Below, in pieces: positions 47,746 through 57,805 of a DNA stretch of 64,000 nt (positions are counted from its first letter, which is position 1; each line of letters begins with the position of its first letter). The translations under genes were made by a program, and so were the position numbers. Source of the DNA: Symbiodinium natans (Eukaryota > Sar > Dinophyceae > Suessiales > Symbiodiniaceae). A model generated the notes under the pieces. That model saw only the letters and a list, made by a program, of their open reading frames with translations. It had not been told where the DNA came from and made no database searches. The stretch covers positions 324,994 to 388,993 of the forward strand of contig CAJNDS010002500.1 in NCBI GenBank assembly GCA_905221605.1, written 5' to 3'.

Positions 47746-49159
47746 CACTGGGATCGCTTTGCGGAATGGCAGCCGTGGAAGGATGCCAATGGCATGACTC
47801 GGCATGATGGTTAGAGCTTACGCCGTGGAACTGCCAACTAGCTGGACAGCTCCCTTACGATGCTTGTGGAGCCCCTTTTTTTTGGAACGCTCTTATAACA
47901 ACAAATGTAGAAGCCAAGAACCTTACACTTCCCAGGCAGACTCTGCACGGCTCTCCCGGCAGTTCTATGGGATTCTGATGTTTTGTATTCCCGAACAGTG
48001 TGGGCAACACTTTGGGGTTCTTGCGCTAGTAGTAAAGGCAATTGATAAGTCTGGTGCGTTGTTTTCGCTGACGTGCAGCAAATCCTGCCCCCACAGGGCC
48101 GAGTCATTACATGGACCACGGCTCTTTGGCTTCGAAAGCCTGAAATTGCAGCAGTTCTTTGGTGGAAAGGATTTGAGGCGTCCTGCTGGATCGCGCCAGT
48201 CAAGGGGCTCAAGCTCCGTGGTCTCGAATCCCGCCAGTTTTTGAGGGAAAAAGCACTTTCGATCACTTTCGCACTGGTCCTGATCCTCGGGTCTCCCGGT
48301 GGTCTTCCGGTGCATTGTGATGAACCACTGCATTCTGCACGCAGCTTCTGCTTGCTCCGCATCGCTGCCCACAGCTTAAGGCCTGTTCTGCTTTTGGACT
48401 TTAAGTGGACTTGAGGGCCTGGGCCTCACGAGCAGGCTCACGGCTCGAAACCACTCAAAACCCAACCTCAGGCAAAGCTCAAGTCCTCTTTACCCGGGTC
48501 CTTCAAGCCTTCGCTGTGAAGGCCCCCTAAACCCTAAACCCTAAACCCCACCAGCGATTGGACGCCCACAATCACAAATTCATGGGCCGACTCCGACATG
48601 GAGGCTTCACAGCCGAACGGCTGCGACACTCACAGCTTGAATGCTTTGGGCTTGTGGGGTTTAGGGCTCTGTTTTGGGAAGAAGTTTTGGGGTTTGGGAT
48701 TTAAAAGGGCCTGCCAACAAGAAATGGCTCGCGCAAAGCTGGAGCGAATCTTCACAACACTCACGAATAGCGCCCAGGCGTTCTATGGCGAATGCCCAAA
48801 CAGCACCGAATCAGTACAAATCGAAGGCTGCTCGTCAACTTCGGCAACACATCCATAGTTCAGCAACTCCTCTCGTCTCACTAAACATGTTGTGTCGAAT
48901 GACCAGTACTCCTACGAAACACCTTCTAGGCCCCGTAGTTCAGAATCGTGAGATTTCTCCAGTAAAAGGCCATGTGATGCACTGAATCTCGTCTCAAGGA
49001 TGTATTTAGACCTTGTGGTCAGCCCGAGATGCACTCGCTTGCCGATGTCTCTTGGCGCAGTCGGCACCATGGGATTCGAGCCACTTCAGAGCTCGCCTGC
49101 TCAGGGTGGTTTTGTTCGGACGCGTCTCCACCATAGCCTTCTTGTGCGGACTCTGCCTT
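47746..49159. other. Intergenic or intronic DNA upstream of the Hint-like gene
   Basis: It probably holds further 5' exons of the minus-strand gene, but I cannot identify them. CCCTAAA x3 lies at 48,525-48,550. Frames of 100-170 codons overlap on both strands around 47,840-48,410 without recognisable motifs. Confidence 0.35.
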
Positions 49160-49790
49160 GGATCACAAGGTCATAGGATGCCTTCGAGAATGTCCGGCGA
49201 TGCTTCGTCATCTGGTTTATCGTTTTCCGGCAAGAATCTCCGAGGCCGTTGCAGATGAGGTGCCGCCGGTCCAAGGGTTGCGAATTCCACCATCAGCAGA
49301 GCCTCCAACAATTTGGTGGCATCCTCATCTCCGAAGTTCTTGCACTCTATCGTCGCAGGCGCCGGACGGACCACAGCCGCGATTACTTTCATGCATATCC
49401 GCATACCTCCTCAGCTTGTGTAAAAGAGGCAAGTCGGTCTCGGAAGAGGGGCGGAAGTGGCCTTGGGAACTCGCCTTTGATCGAAGCGCCGAGGGCCGCC
49501 CACTGTCTCTCTGCTTGGCACCAGCCCCGAAAGCTGTGGCGTCTGTTTCGCTGAGAGATGGGGGACGTCCATCACTTTCCTGGCGTCCTCCCAGTACGCC
49601 AGGATGCTCGAACCATTCCTCGCCAGGATGGTCCTGAATTTCTTTCGGCGTGAGAGCCTCGATCCTCTAAACTTTCACGGCCTTGTGGGAGTGAAGCAGG
49701 TGCATGCCCTTGAGCGCCTGCCGAAAGACTCGCTCCTGATCCTCTTTTCTTTCATACTGGTACAGGAAGAGAAAGTCGTGACGGCACACC
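49160..49790 (-). pseudogene. Decayed or multi-exon coding segment, unrecognised
   Basis: Minus-strand frames follow one another with a charge pattern unlike the surrounding DNA. One reads RHDFLFLYQYERKEDQERVF, then a TAG near 49,670, then KEIQDHPGEEWFEHPG. A second frame from about 49,640 reads ILAYWEDARKVMD. An ATG frame at 49,404-49,171 (77 codons) follows. The first motif is faintly like the palm region of a reverse transcriptase, but I would not call it. Stops and frame changes suggest a pseudogene or unmarked introns. Confidence 0.28.
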
Positions 49791-50640
49791 CTAAACACCC
49801 CGGAAAAAAAAAGCTCTTCCATTCCACTACGACTACTCTTACAAGCGTCTACGATTCCGCCGCCACTTCCAGCACTTAGCCTCTTCCAAGACCCCCAAAC
49901 ATCCCCAAACCTGTTTGAAACATGCCAGATACTCCATGTTCAGTCATGCGAAGACATGCGTTGGATGCATGAGTTGGCTCAAGAACAAAAGAGTGTGAGC
50001 GTAAGGGGTCCCTTTGATCTTTGGGTTCTCCTTGGAGTTTCGAGGGATTTGACATTGCTCTTCAAAGCTGATCAACAAGCAGCTGCAGCAACAGCTTGCA
50101 CATTCAGACATACTTGCAACTTCATTGCATCAAGGAGCATCAAGAAGACCTTGTCGTTGCTGTATTTGTGTGTTGGCAGAAGCTGGCTGTTTTGGCGAGA
50201 GTTTCAGAGGACGACATTTGGGATTTGTTTGGAAAGAAGGCTGCTGCAGCAACAGCAGCTGCAGCAGCAACATTCACTGCATGTGGGCATTGGCATTTCC
50301 ATTCAACATCTCATTATCTCGACTCCATCATACAAACTTCATCTCGTTCTCCAGGTGGGACAAGACACGAAGGGTTGGGTTAACCTTAATCCCATCCTAC
50401 TTGCTTGTCACCTGTTGTAGCCCAACACCCTACTGTTCAGGGCTTCAGGGCACCGGCCCCAGCGTAGGACCCTGTGTGGGATTGGTTGTGTGGTTTCCTC
50501 TGTTCCCTATTAGTTTCAGGGTAGGCAAGAGGTCTCGTCAGGACTTGAAGGCCTTTGGGGGCCATGAACATAGATGAGGAGGGACTCCCATCTCCTTCGA
50601 CCCCTAGAATTTGAGCCATCACATATCCCGATTATTTCAG

Positions 50641-51328
50641 TCCTGTGACCGACACCACAGGAAGTCCAGAGCCACTCCACATACCAGCACATCCTACAGC
50701 ACCAGCAGCACTCACACCCTTCCCGGATCATAACCGACAGGTTATGAGCCCAAGGGGCACCACTGCAGCTTGGACACCGCCTCCAGCAGTACATCCTTTT
50801 GCAGCTTCTGCTTCAGGTACAACTACTCCGTTTGCAGGTGCAACCTTCACGCAAGCAACTCGGATTGAGGTCCCGGTACACGTGTTGGAACAATTTGCAC
50901 AGCAGAATACGATTGACAACGAGATCCTTGGAGATTTACGGGCGGCCGTTGTAGAACTACATGACCGCATGCAACACCGCACAAACATCCTTGGAACAAC
51001 AACTACCTCGTTGGCCGACGGCTACAACCTTGTGGTAGAAAAGTTAGGGCGACTGCAGCAGGGCCTTGATGCACACAGTGAAGTCATCACTCGTCTTGTG
51101 CAGGACAACCGAGGAATTCATGATGAGCTTGAAGCTACGCGCGCTCAGTTGGAGGAGGTTCGGACAATGGCTCAGACCTCTCGATTGGGACCAGAACAAT
51201 GGCAGGCTCAGGTGGAAGCACATATCTTGAAACTTCAGAATGAGTTCGACATGCGAATGAAGCAGGTCGATGATGATATCATCATAGCACCAAATCCCGT
51301 GTTCGAAATCTTGAGGACACGGCTGTGA
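50641..51328 (+). CDS. Coiled-coil, possibly gag-like exon
   Basis: The frame opens right after a good acceptor (GATTATTTCAG|TCCTGTG, 50,640/50,641), which follows an in-frame TGA. The first ATG is at 50,744. The N-terminal 75 residues are Pro/Thr/Ala-rich; the rest is a long amphipathic helix with heptad Leu/Val spacing (for example VVEKLGRLQQGLDAHSEV and RAQLEEVRTMAQTS). Gag-like proteins of dinoflagellate LTR retroelements often have this layout, but no zinc knuckle, protease or reverse transcriptase follows. It could also be part of a normal coiled-coil gene. Sequence beyond the stop continues the same protein in another frame. Confidence 0.45.
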
Positions 51329-51580
51329 GTAGGACGGAAGTTCCTAATGCTCACATGGTACTGGAACAAGTGGACGAGACCTTTTCTGCCTTGCAGCACC
51401 TCAGAAGCATCGTCGAGGCCAAGCACCTGGAGTTAGACCATGGCTTGGCAGAGGCAAGGGAATCGATTCAGGACCTGTCCAACACTCCGGAAGGTTGAGA
51501 AGAGTCTTGATCACCTTCAGGCACTTTGTGAGCAGTTCGTGAAAAACCGAAGGTCCCTCTGGTACCTTTTCCCTTGAAAG
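51303..51580 (+). pseudogene. Frameshifted continuation of the coiled-coil frame
   Basis: From about 51,305 the -1 frame continues in the same style (EDTAVSRTEVPNAHMVLEQ, then FSALQHLRSIVEAKHLEL) to a TGA near 51,497. A third frame (RKVEKSLDHLQALCEQFVKN) runs to about 51,578. Two frame changes without a recognisable slippery site argue for decay or sequencing indels. Confidence 0.4.
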
Positions 51581-52895
51581 CACGAACCCAAACCTATCTC
51601 AACCAAGTGCGGACACGCTCTTTTTCACTCGCAGGCCTTGAGCCAAAAGTCACGAAGTGCGCAAACTAAACGAATTCACATGTGAGCTTAAACTCAGCTT
51701 CAGAACAAAGTTCCCACACACTGCACACTCACTCAAAGTAGCGTATTGGGCAAAAACATATACTCGCATGATTTCCTAGGAAAATCATGGAGGCAAAAAC
51801 ATCGAGGATGGGATCACAAAGATTCCCAATCACTCCGAAGCAAAACAACTCTCTACAAGCTGATTCAAAACATGATAAAACCGTCAATGATCAGCCACGA
51901 TCTTCCACCCGCCGCATTTTGCTGAGGGTTCATGCCAAAGATCCAAAGTCCAAGCACAGCTCGGCACTTCAACACTAAGGGGATGCCCTGGCCACATTCC
52001 CTTGGTGCATACTCGCCACCAGAACGAAACAAACGACACACCAATCGATCTTGACATCAAACTGAAAACTTATGCAAGATCCCACCATAAGGCAGGTTGT
52101 CCTGGGTCCGGTACTGGCTTGGTACCCAAGAGTTCGCAGTGAAAACACGTAACAAACGAATTCATGCAAGGCTTTAGAGTGTCAACCCCACTCTCAGTAC
52201 ACAACCTCAACGTGGTCATACTCCTCAACCTCGCTTCAGCTAGCATCTGCCAGAACCAAAGGGGGCTTTCGAGGTATCCAGGCCAAGGGCTGCCTTGGCT
52301 CAGCCACCCAAGATATCCTAAGAGGGGGCCTTGTCACAGCCTTCAGGGCACCGCGTTCGCAATACTCGCCTGCCCAACTGCCTGCTGCTCTTCGTTGCCG
52401 CCTGCATCGAGAGTGGGCTTGGTGTTTGCCATAGCTGACAGCTTCTGTTGTGAAGGGCACTGGCATGCCAGTTTGCATTCTGCACGTTCCTGTTCTTCGT
52501 TCTCTCTCCCATCTTCTCCCTGCGTATGCAGTTGAGCCTGTTTTCGTGCTGAAGTGCGAGAAGCACCTAGCGTCCCTGCGCTGCCGTGCTGATTGTTAAG
52601 CTCACGCATTTTTCGCCGGGAATGAAGACCGCTTGCATCACGCAGAGTGCAGACTGCCACTTCATTTCACAATTCTGGATTCGAATGCGGCGGGGCACTC
52701 GGCAAAGGTTTCGCAGCTGCTCATCTGGCACATGCCGGCGCGAAAGTCGTAAGCACCCTGACCATGCATATCCTTGCTTGGGATTACAGGTTGCGCTGCT
52801 TCTTCGCACTAGGCTGAACGAGTCAGTTCCGCTGCGCTCACCCTTGGCATCAGTCTTGCCGGGAAGGTACCGCAGCCTGCCCAGAGCAGGCCCAC
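51581..52895. other. No gene recognised
   Basis: Lower GC than the duplications. Only short frames without conserved motifs. No terminal repeats that would close off a retroelement around the coiled-coil frame were found by eye. Confidence 0.4.
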
Positions 52896-53235
52896 AACTT
52901 AAGATACTTAAGGCGCTATGCCAAGCAGCAGTTTCACCCCTCCTCTCCCAAGGAGCAGCTTAAACAAGCACCCATGACAGCAAGGAGTTTGGTGGCATCG
53001 CAGCTTGCAGATGTCACATGAGTGTTGTGAACAGGGTGTTGGGTTGAGGGTTCGGATGTGAAGGAGTCCGACGCGTACCCTGAACCTGTTTCCGTACTAG
53101 CCGGAATGAGCCGTGGCTCTGCGTGCCATGCCAGGCAAGATCGCGGATCGACATCAGCGGCTTGGCCAAGTCCCTGAGCTCTCCTTCGCCGAAGGCCTCC
53201 GCCCGCAATCGGCTCTCATGCCGGGCGCCTGAATT
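52880..53235 (+). repeat. Unit 0 of the cassette array: diverged, interrupted Y in plus orientation
   Basis: The frame ending at 53,021 reads SSPKEQLKQ-APMTARSLVASQLADVT-stop, matching the C-terminus of the Y-cassette frame. The Y sequence then breaks at about 53,023 and resumes at 53,179 (CTCCTTCGCCGAAGGCCTCC), split by about 155 bp of unrelated DNA. More diverged than units 1 and 2, so older. Confidence 0.7.
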
Positions 53236-53237
53236 AT

Positions 53238-53409
53238 GGGCAAGTCATCCTATCTGAAGTGAGAAAGGGTAGCCCTGTGGCTAAGAGCAACCCCCAACAC
53301 CTGCGTCGCTTGGAGTAGATGCTGGCAAAAGAATCGCCCGTTGCGGGACAAAGCGCCACAATAGCGTGGCTGCACGCGAGTGCTTCTGCATGTGGCCCTT
53401 GCAAAAGAC
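53238..53409 (+). repeat. Z linker, partial (unit 0/1)
   Basis: From GCAAGTCATCCTATCTGAAG to CCCTTGCAAAAGAC. Differs at a few positions from the two later Z copies, which look identical to each other. Confidence 0.9.
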
Positions 53410-53410
53410 C

Positions 53411-53930
53411 ACTCAAGAAAAGAATTTAACAATGTCCCTGTCATTACAGATGTATGGGTATGGGACCGAGGAGGAACGCCGCGCTGAGGGGCATGATATC
53501 TCTGACGAAGAGGCGGAATTGATGGCGCGCGCCTTGGCAGAAAACGCGGTGATCGTTGTGGGCTTTATTAAAGATTTAAAGATTGCGGAGTCAGGTCAAG
53601 TTGACTTGTCTATTGAATTGACGACGTTTGGGGCGGATGCTCCTTAATGGCTGCAGGCCACACTCAACACCTGGCACTTGCCGCCGGCCTCCCTTTGCCA
53701 CGGAGTGCTTACACGGTGTGCAGTCGCTGCAGTGGCGCAGTGCCCCCGCGGGGCTTTACAGTCAGCTGTCACATTGATCGCAAGAGTACTTTATCACTCA
53801 TCAACAGCAGGATGTCACACATGATCTCTGATGTTGGAGGAATTGTACAAGGATGCGCACCCACATCGGGAGCAGTCTTCCCACCACTGCATCCACTGCC
53901 ACATCGCTCACGAGCGCTCTTCACCCTGCT
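53411..53930 (+). repeat. Cassette X, forward orientation
   Basis: 520 bp from ACTCAAGAAAAG to TTCACCCTGCT. It is the reverse complement of 54,943-55,470, with small indels. It sits exactly between Z (left) and Y (right). Confidence 0.95.
53432..53647 (+). CDS. 71-codon frame in X: possible MIP18/Mrp N-terminal (DUF59) exon
   Basis: ATG to TAA, and it reads identically in the inverted copy. The C-terminal half has VGFIKDLKIAES followed by VDLSIELTT. This resembles the strand-loop core of the MIP18/DUF59 domain of Fe-S assembly proteins (Mrp/HCF101 type, usually G-x-[VI]-KD-[LV], then x-x-ELTTPACP). It stops just where P-A-C-P should follow. A GT inside ACGAC|GTTTGG would be an in-phase donor for a next exon that is not present, so this looks like a captured exon fragment. 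Codon choice (TTA, ATT, AAA) is more AT-rich than nearby frames. The first 38 residues are acidic and unrecognised. Confidence 0.4.
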   Translation: MSLSLQMYGYGTEEERRAEGHDISDEEAELMARALAENAVIVVGFIKDLKIAESGQVDLSIELTTFGADAP

Positions 53931-54634
53931 CGCAGGAACTGTTTCCATGCGTCCTGGCACACAAAACTGGAACACGCCAAAGAGATCCCGACATCCCAAC
54001 TAAGGTTCTGAAGGCCACTGCAGGCAGGACACACATCCCATTCTAAACACACAAGCTACTCTAAACGCTGCTCATGAAGCAAGCAGTTTGGCGAGCACCC
54101 CTCAGGCGCCCGGCGTGAAGAGCCGATTGCGAGCGGAGGCCTTCGGCGAAGGAGACTCATGTGACATCTGCAAGCTGCGAGGCCACCAAACTCCGTGCTG
54201 TCAGGGGTTGCTTGGTTAAAAAACGCTGCTCCTCGGGAGAGGAAGCCAGTTCCGGACGTCCCTGGGAGCTGTGACAGCTACGAAACTCCACCACTTCGGC
54301 TTCTTCGGCTTCTTCGGCTTTTGACATTGTGGCAGGCGTACGATGGTAACCCTTGGGCAGAGGTTGGCCAAAGCCTTGCAAAAGCTTAGGGAGCAGTCCT
54401 TGGCAGCAAACTCTAAATCCTAATGGAAAAAGTACGGCCCTAGAGTTGTAGAAAGGACAACGCAAGTTGCCTTGGCTGTTCCTGAAAGCGCGTTAAAACC
54501 CGAAAACCCAAAAACCCTAAATTTGGGGAGCTGCAAGATGCCGACGATGCTCTCAAACGCGTCGAAAATGCAGCGGTGTAGAAGTATAGACGCCTATATA
54601 AACCCGAAGCATAAAAGGGCTTGAGATTTTTAAA
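53931..54634 (-). repeat. Cassette Y, minus orientation
   Basis: Starts at CGCAGGAACTG directly after X and ends at GATTTTTAAAG directly before Z. It is the reverse complement of 55,471-56,194. A TTTGGGG/CCCTAAA-like word lies at about 54,515-54,530. Small differences: 17 extra bases near 55,492 in the partner and a few substitutions. Confidence 0.95.
54157..54327 (-). CDS. 56-codon frame in Y, unrecognised
   Basis: ATG to TGA. It starts with an acidic Ala-Glu-Glu repeat (MSKAEEAEEAEVVEF) from a GCCGAAGAA trinucleotide-type run and ends LTARSLVASQLADVT. The partner at 55,795-55,965 differs by one residue (Arg/His), and a diverged third C-terminus is at 53,021. Three kept C-termini hint at a real terminal exon. 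No domain known. Confidence 0.35.
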   Translation of the reverse strand: MSKAEEAEEAEVVEFRSCHSSQGRPELASSPEEQRFLTKQPLTARSLVASQLADVT

Positions 54635-54635
54635 G

Positions 54636-54942
54636 GTTCGGAACGGTTTCCAACTGTTCAGGGACGCTGCTACATACAGTTCCCAAGAATGTGCCGATAG
54701 TCCCTGCAATAGTTCCGAAGCCCCTGTGAGCAGTCACACTCAAACAAGCCACCGAGCATTCCAAAGCAGCGTGCAAGTCATCCCATCTGAAGTGAGAAAA
54801 GGTAGCCCAGTGGCTAAGAGCAACCCCCAACACCTGCGTCGCTTGGAGTAGATGCTGGCAAGAGAATCGCCCGTTGCGGGACAAAGCGCCGCAATAGCGT
54901 GGCTGCACGCGAGTGCTTCTGCATGTGGCCCTTGCAAAAGAC
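54636..54942 (+). repeat. Z linker, full copy 1
   Basis: 307 bp from GTTCGGAACGGTTTCC to GCAAAAGAC; by eye identical to 56,195-56,501 and in the same orientation although both neighbouring cassettes are inverted between units. Confidence 0.95.
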
Positions 54943-55470
54943 AGCAGGGTGAAGAGCGCTCGTGAGCGATGTTGGGCATGGGCAGTGGATGCAGTGGTGG
55001 GAAGACTGCTCCCGGCGTGGGTGCACAACCTTGTACAATGCCTTCAGCATCAGAGATCATGTGTGACATCCTGCTGTTGATGAGTGATAAAGTACTCTTG
55101 CGATCAATGTGACAGCTGACTGTAAAGCCCCGCGGGGGCACTGCGCCACTGCAGCGACTGCACACCGTGTAAGCACTCCGTGGCAAAGGGGAGGCCGGCG
55201 GCAAGTGCCAGGTGTTGAGTGTGGCCTGCAGCCATTAAGGAGCATCCGCCCCAAACGTCGTCAATTCAATAGACAAGTCAACTTGACCTGACTCCGCAAT
55301 CTTTAAATCTTTAATAAAGCCCACAACGATCACCGCGTTTTCTGCCAAGGCGCGCGCCATCAATTCCGCCTCTTCGTCAGAGATATCATGCCCCTCAGCG
55401 CGGCGTTCCTCCTCGGTCCCATACCCATACATCTGTAATGACAGGGACATTGTTAAATTCTTTCTTGAGT
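54943..55470 (-). repeat. Cassette X, inverted orientation
   Basis: Starts AGCAGGGTGAAGAGCG after Z and ends TTTCTTGAGT before Y. Carries the 71-codon frame on the minus strand at 55,235-55,450. Confidence 0.95.
55235..55450 (-). CDS. 71-codon frame in inverted X (possible DUF59 exon fragment)
   Basis: The same protein as at 53,432-53,647, base-identical in the coding part by eye. The upstream context differs only by a one-base indel in an A run, so the duplication is recent. Here the frame diverges from the Y frame at 55,795; in unit 1 the two converge. Confidence 0.4.
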   Translation of the reverse strand: MSLSLQMYGYGTEEERRAEGHDISDEEAELMARALAENAVIVVGFIKDLKIAESGQVDLSIELTTFGADAP

Positions 55471-56194
55471 GCTTTAAAAATCTCAAGCCCTTACATATCG
55501 CTGCCAAAATGCTTCGGGTTTATATAGACGTCTATACTTCTACACCGCTGCATTTTCGACGCGTTTGAGAGCATCGTCGGCATCTTGCAGCTCCCCAAAA
55601 TTTAGGGTTTTTGGGTTTTCGGGTTTTAACGCGCTTTCAGGAACAGCCAAGGCAACTTGCGTTGTCCTTTCTACAACTCTAGGGCCGTACTTTTTCCATT
55701 AGGATTTAGAGTTTGCTGCCAAGGACTACTCCCTAAGCTTTTGCAAGGCTTTGGCCAACCTCTGCCCAAGGGTTACCATCGTACGCCTGCCACAATGTCA
55801 AAAGCCGAAGAAGCCGAAGAAGCCGAAGTGGTGGAGTTTCGTAGCTGTCACAGCTCCCAGGGACATCCGGAACTGGCTTCCTCTCCCGAGGAGCAGCGTT
55901 TTTTAACCAAGCAACCCCTGACAGCACGGAGTTTGGTGGCCTCGCAGCTTGCAGATGTCACATGAGTCTCCTTCGCCGAAGGCCTCCGCTCGCAATCGGC
56001 TCTTCATGCCGGGCGCCTGAGGGGTGCTCGCCAAACTGCTTGCTTCATGAGCAGCGTTTAGAGTAGCTTGTGGTTTGTTTAGAATGGGATGTGTGTCCTG
56101 CCTGCAGTGGCCTTCAGAACCTTAGTTGGGATGTCGGGATCTCTTTGGCGTGTTCCAGTTTTGTGTGCCAGGACGCATGGAAACAGTTCCTGCG
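55471..56194 (+). repeat. Cassette Y, plus orientation
   Basis: Starts GCTTTAAAAATCTC directly after inverted X and ends AACAGTTCCTGCG directly before Z. Reverse complement of 53,931-54,634. Confidence 0.95.
55795..55965 (+). CDS. 56-codon frame in Y (plus copy), unrecognised
   Basis: Same as 54,157-54,327 apart from one residue. Neither start nor expression can be confirmed from sequence. Confidence 0.35.
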   Translation: MSKAEEAEEAEVVEFRSCHSSQGHPELASSPEEQRFLTKQPLTARSLVASQLADVT

Positions 56195-56626
56195 GTTCGG
56201 AACGGTTTCCAACTGTTCAGGGACGCTGCTACATACAGTTCCCAAGAATGTGCCGATAGTCCCTGCAATAGTTCCGAAGCCCCTGTGAGCAGTCACACTC
56301 AAACAAGCCACCGAGCATTCCAAAGCAGCGTGCAAGTCATCCCATCTGAAGTGAGAAAAGGTAGCCCAGTGGCTAAGAGCAACCCCCAACACCTGCGTCG
56401 CTTGGAGTAGATGCTGGCAAGAGAATCGCCCGTTGCGGGACAAAGCGCCGCAATAGCGTGGCTGCACGCGAGTGCTTCTGCATGTGGCCCTTGCAAAAGA
56501 CAGCAGGGTGAAGAGCGCTCGTGAGCGATGTTGGGCATGGGCAGTGGATGCAGTGGTGGGAAGACTGCTCCCGGCGTGGGTGCACAACCTTGTACAATGC
56601 CTTCAGCATCAGAGATCATGTGTGAC
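56195..56626 (+). repeat. Z linker copy 2 followed by partial inverted X
   Basis: Z at 56,195-56,501, then 125 bp matching the start of inverted X (54,943 onward) until GATCATGTGTGAC at 56,626, where unrelated sequence begins. This is the right end of the array. Confidence 0.93.
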
Positions 56627-56689
56627 GCGGTGCACTGCTGCTCGCATGCATGCTTTTGTGCATTCATCACTACGCAAGTGCATTTATCT

Positions 56690-56710
56690 GCCCCATCGCT
56701 GCGATGGGGC
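56690..56710. repeat. Perfect hairpin, 10-bp arms, 1-nt centre
   Basis: GCCCCATCGC / GCGATGGGGC around a single T, about 65 bp right of the cassette array. Confidence 0.7.
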
Positions 56711-56807
56711 GACCATTCCCCGATGTTGGCCAGTTTTCAAGTGCACTGCTTCTCGCTTCTTAGAGGCGCATGCCGCATGCCCGAAGGCTTGTCTGCAAAA
56801 CTGAGGG

Positions 56808-57805
56808 AGTTGAATTGACTCGCTGTGACCGCCGCAGTGGGCGGCACTCACTGCAATAGCATGGCTCGAGGGCTCCCGCAAAGTTCATCAAGGCAAAACT
56901 AACAGAGTGACGACGAACCGTAGCCACACCGCACTGCGCTTTGTTGACCACCCCTGGGGCTCGCAGAAGCTTGCGGTGCTTGTACAGTACCTGGTTGGTG
57001 GTCGAAGGCCGTACCGTTGCTTTGCCTCTTGGCCCTCAGAAGTGATGTGAAGCCGTATGGCCATTCGGGCGTTTGTTCCGGACAGCACGGACATTGACAA
57101 AAACGGCATAAACGGAAAGAAGCCATCCCTCTTGCCCGGCCCCCGTTCCACCTTTCACTTTCGTTTAGGCAGGATGCCCTAAAGAAAGCTTGGTCCGCAG
57201 TGGTTCGTCGTGGGTCCGCTGTCCGGCATGTCTTGAGCCTGCCCCGAAGTCGTCCCCGGATGGCCCGTTCTGACAAAGTCCGTTTGTTTACGCGCCTCGG
57301 GTTTGCGAGAAAGAGCCTCACTCCCGATGCCGCAGCTTCCGTCGAAAGCCTTCAATCTCCGAGTGCCTCTAATCAAGTGCGCCCTTCGTTCACAGCCGAG
57401 CAGGTTTGACTCGACCGAGGCCGTTGCATTCCTTGCAAGGGCCAGGATTGTCGTTGCTTGTCACCACATTCACCACCTACACGGAGCTGTGACAGTCGTG
57501 CCTCGTTTTCTTGACAGGCATACAGTCAAGGCGGGGAGAGGTTACTGAGAAGACGTGCCTTCTGGAAGAACGCAGGAGATCGCACACGTTGTCAAGCAGG
57601 TCCGCGTCTAACACATACTTGCTGAGCTGTCCATGACTCGCCTCGCTGCTCGCTCTCTGCCGGGTCGCTCGTGGCTTTTGCTCTGGCCTCCCCGGCTCTG
57701 TCAAGTGAGGCGCTCACTTCGCGCGCTGCGGATTCCTGCGCTGGTCGCGCACAGGGCCCGACTGAAAAAGAAAGGAGAGCATGATGCCCGTCTGTGCCGG
57801 GCGCG
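56808..57805. repeat. Local direct duplication, copy A
   Basis: From GGGAGTTGAAT to GAGCATGATGCC plus GCCGGGCGCG; partner 58,444-59,548. Internal indels shift the offset from about 1.63 to 1.74 kb. A 70-bp piece (about 57,000-57,065, TGCCTCTTGGCCCTCAGAAG) recurs at 57,832-57,897. Overlapping frames on both strands differ between copies; no gene is supported. Confidence 0.9.

Noticed and set aside
49960-49985. TTGGCTCAAG match to the end of the dinoflagellate spliced leader
   Set aside because: Only about ten bases match and the preceding CCATTT is missing. Too short to call a spliced-leader relic or a retroposed gene.
49956-50420. 154-codon plus-strand frame with poly-Gln
   Set aside because: The Gln run is a CAG/GCA simple repeat and the rest has no motif. 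Three frames are open at once here, as expected for low-complexity DNA.
53270-53330. tRNA-like A-box (TGGCTAAGAGC) in the Z linker
   Set aside because: No B-box (GGTTCGANTCC-type) follows at a suitable distance and no cloverleaf can be drawn.
56920-56936. CCGTAGCCA match to the start of the spliced leader
   Set aside because: Nine bases only; the sequence then diverges completely.
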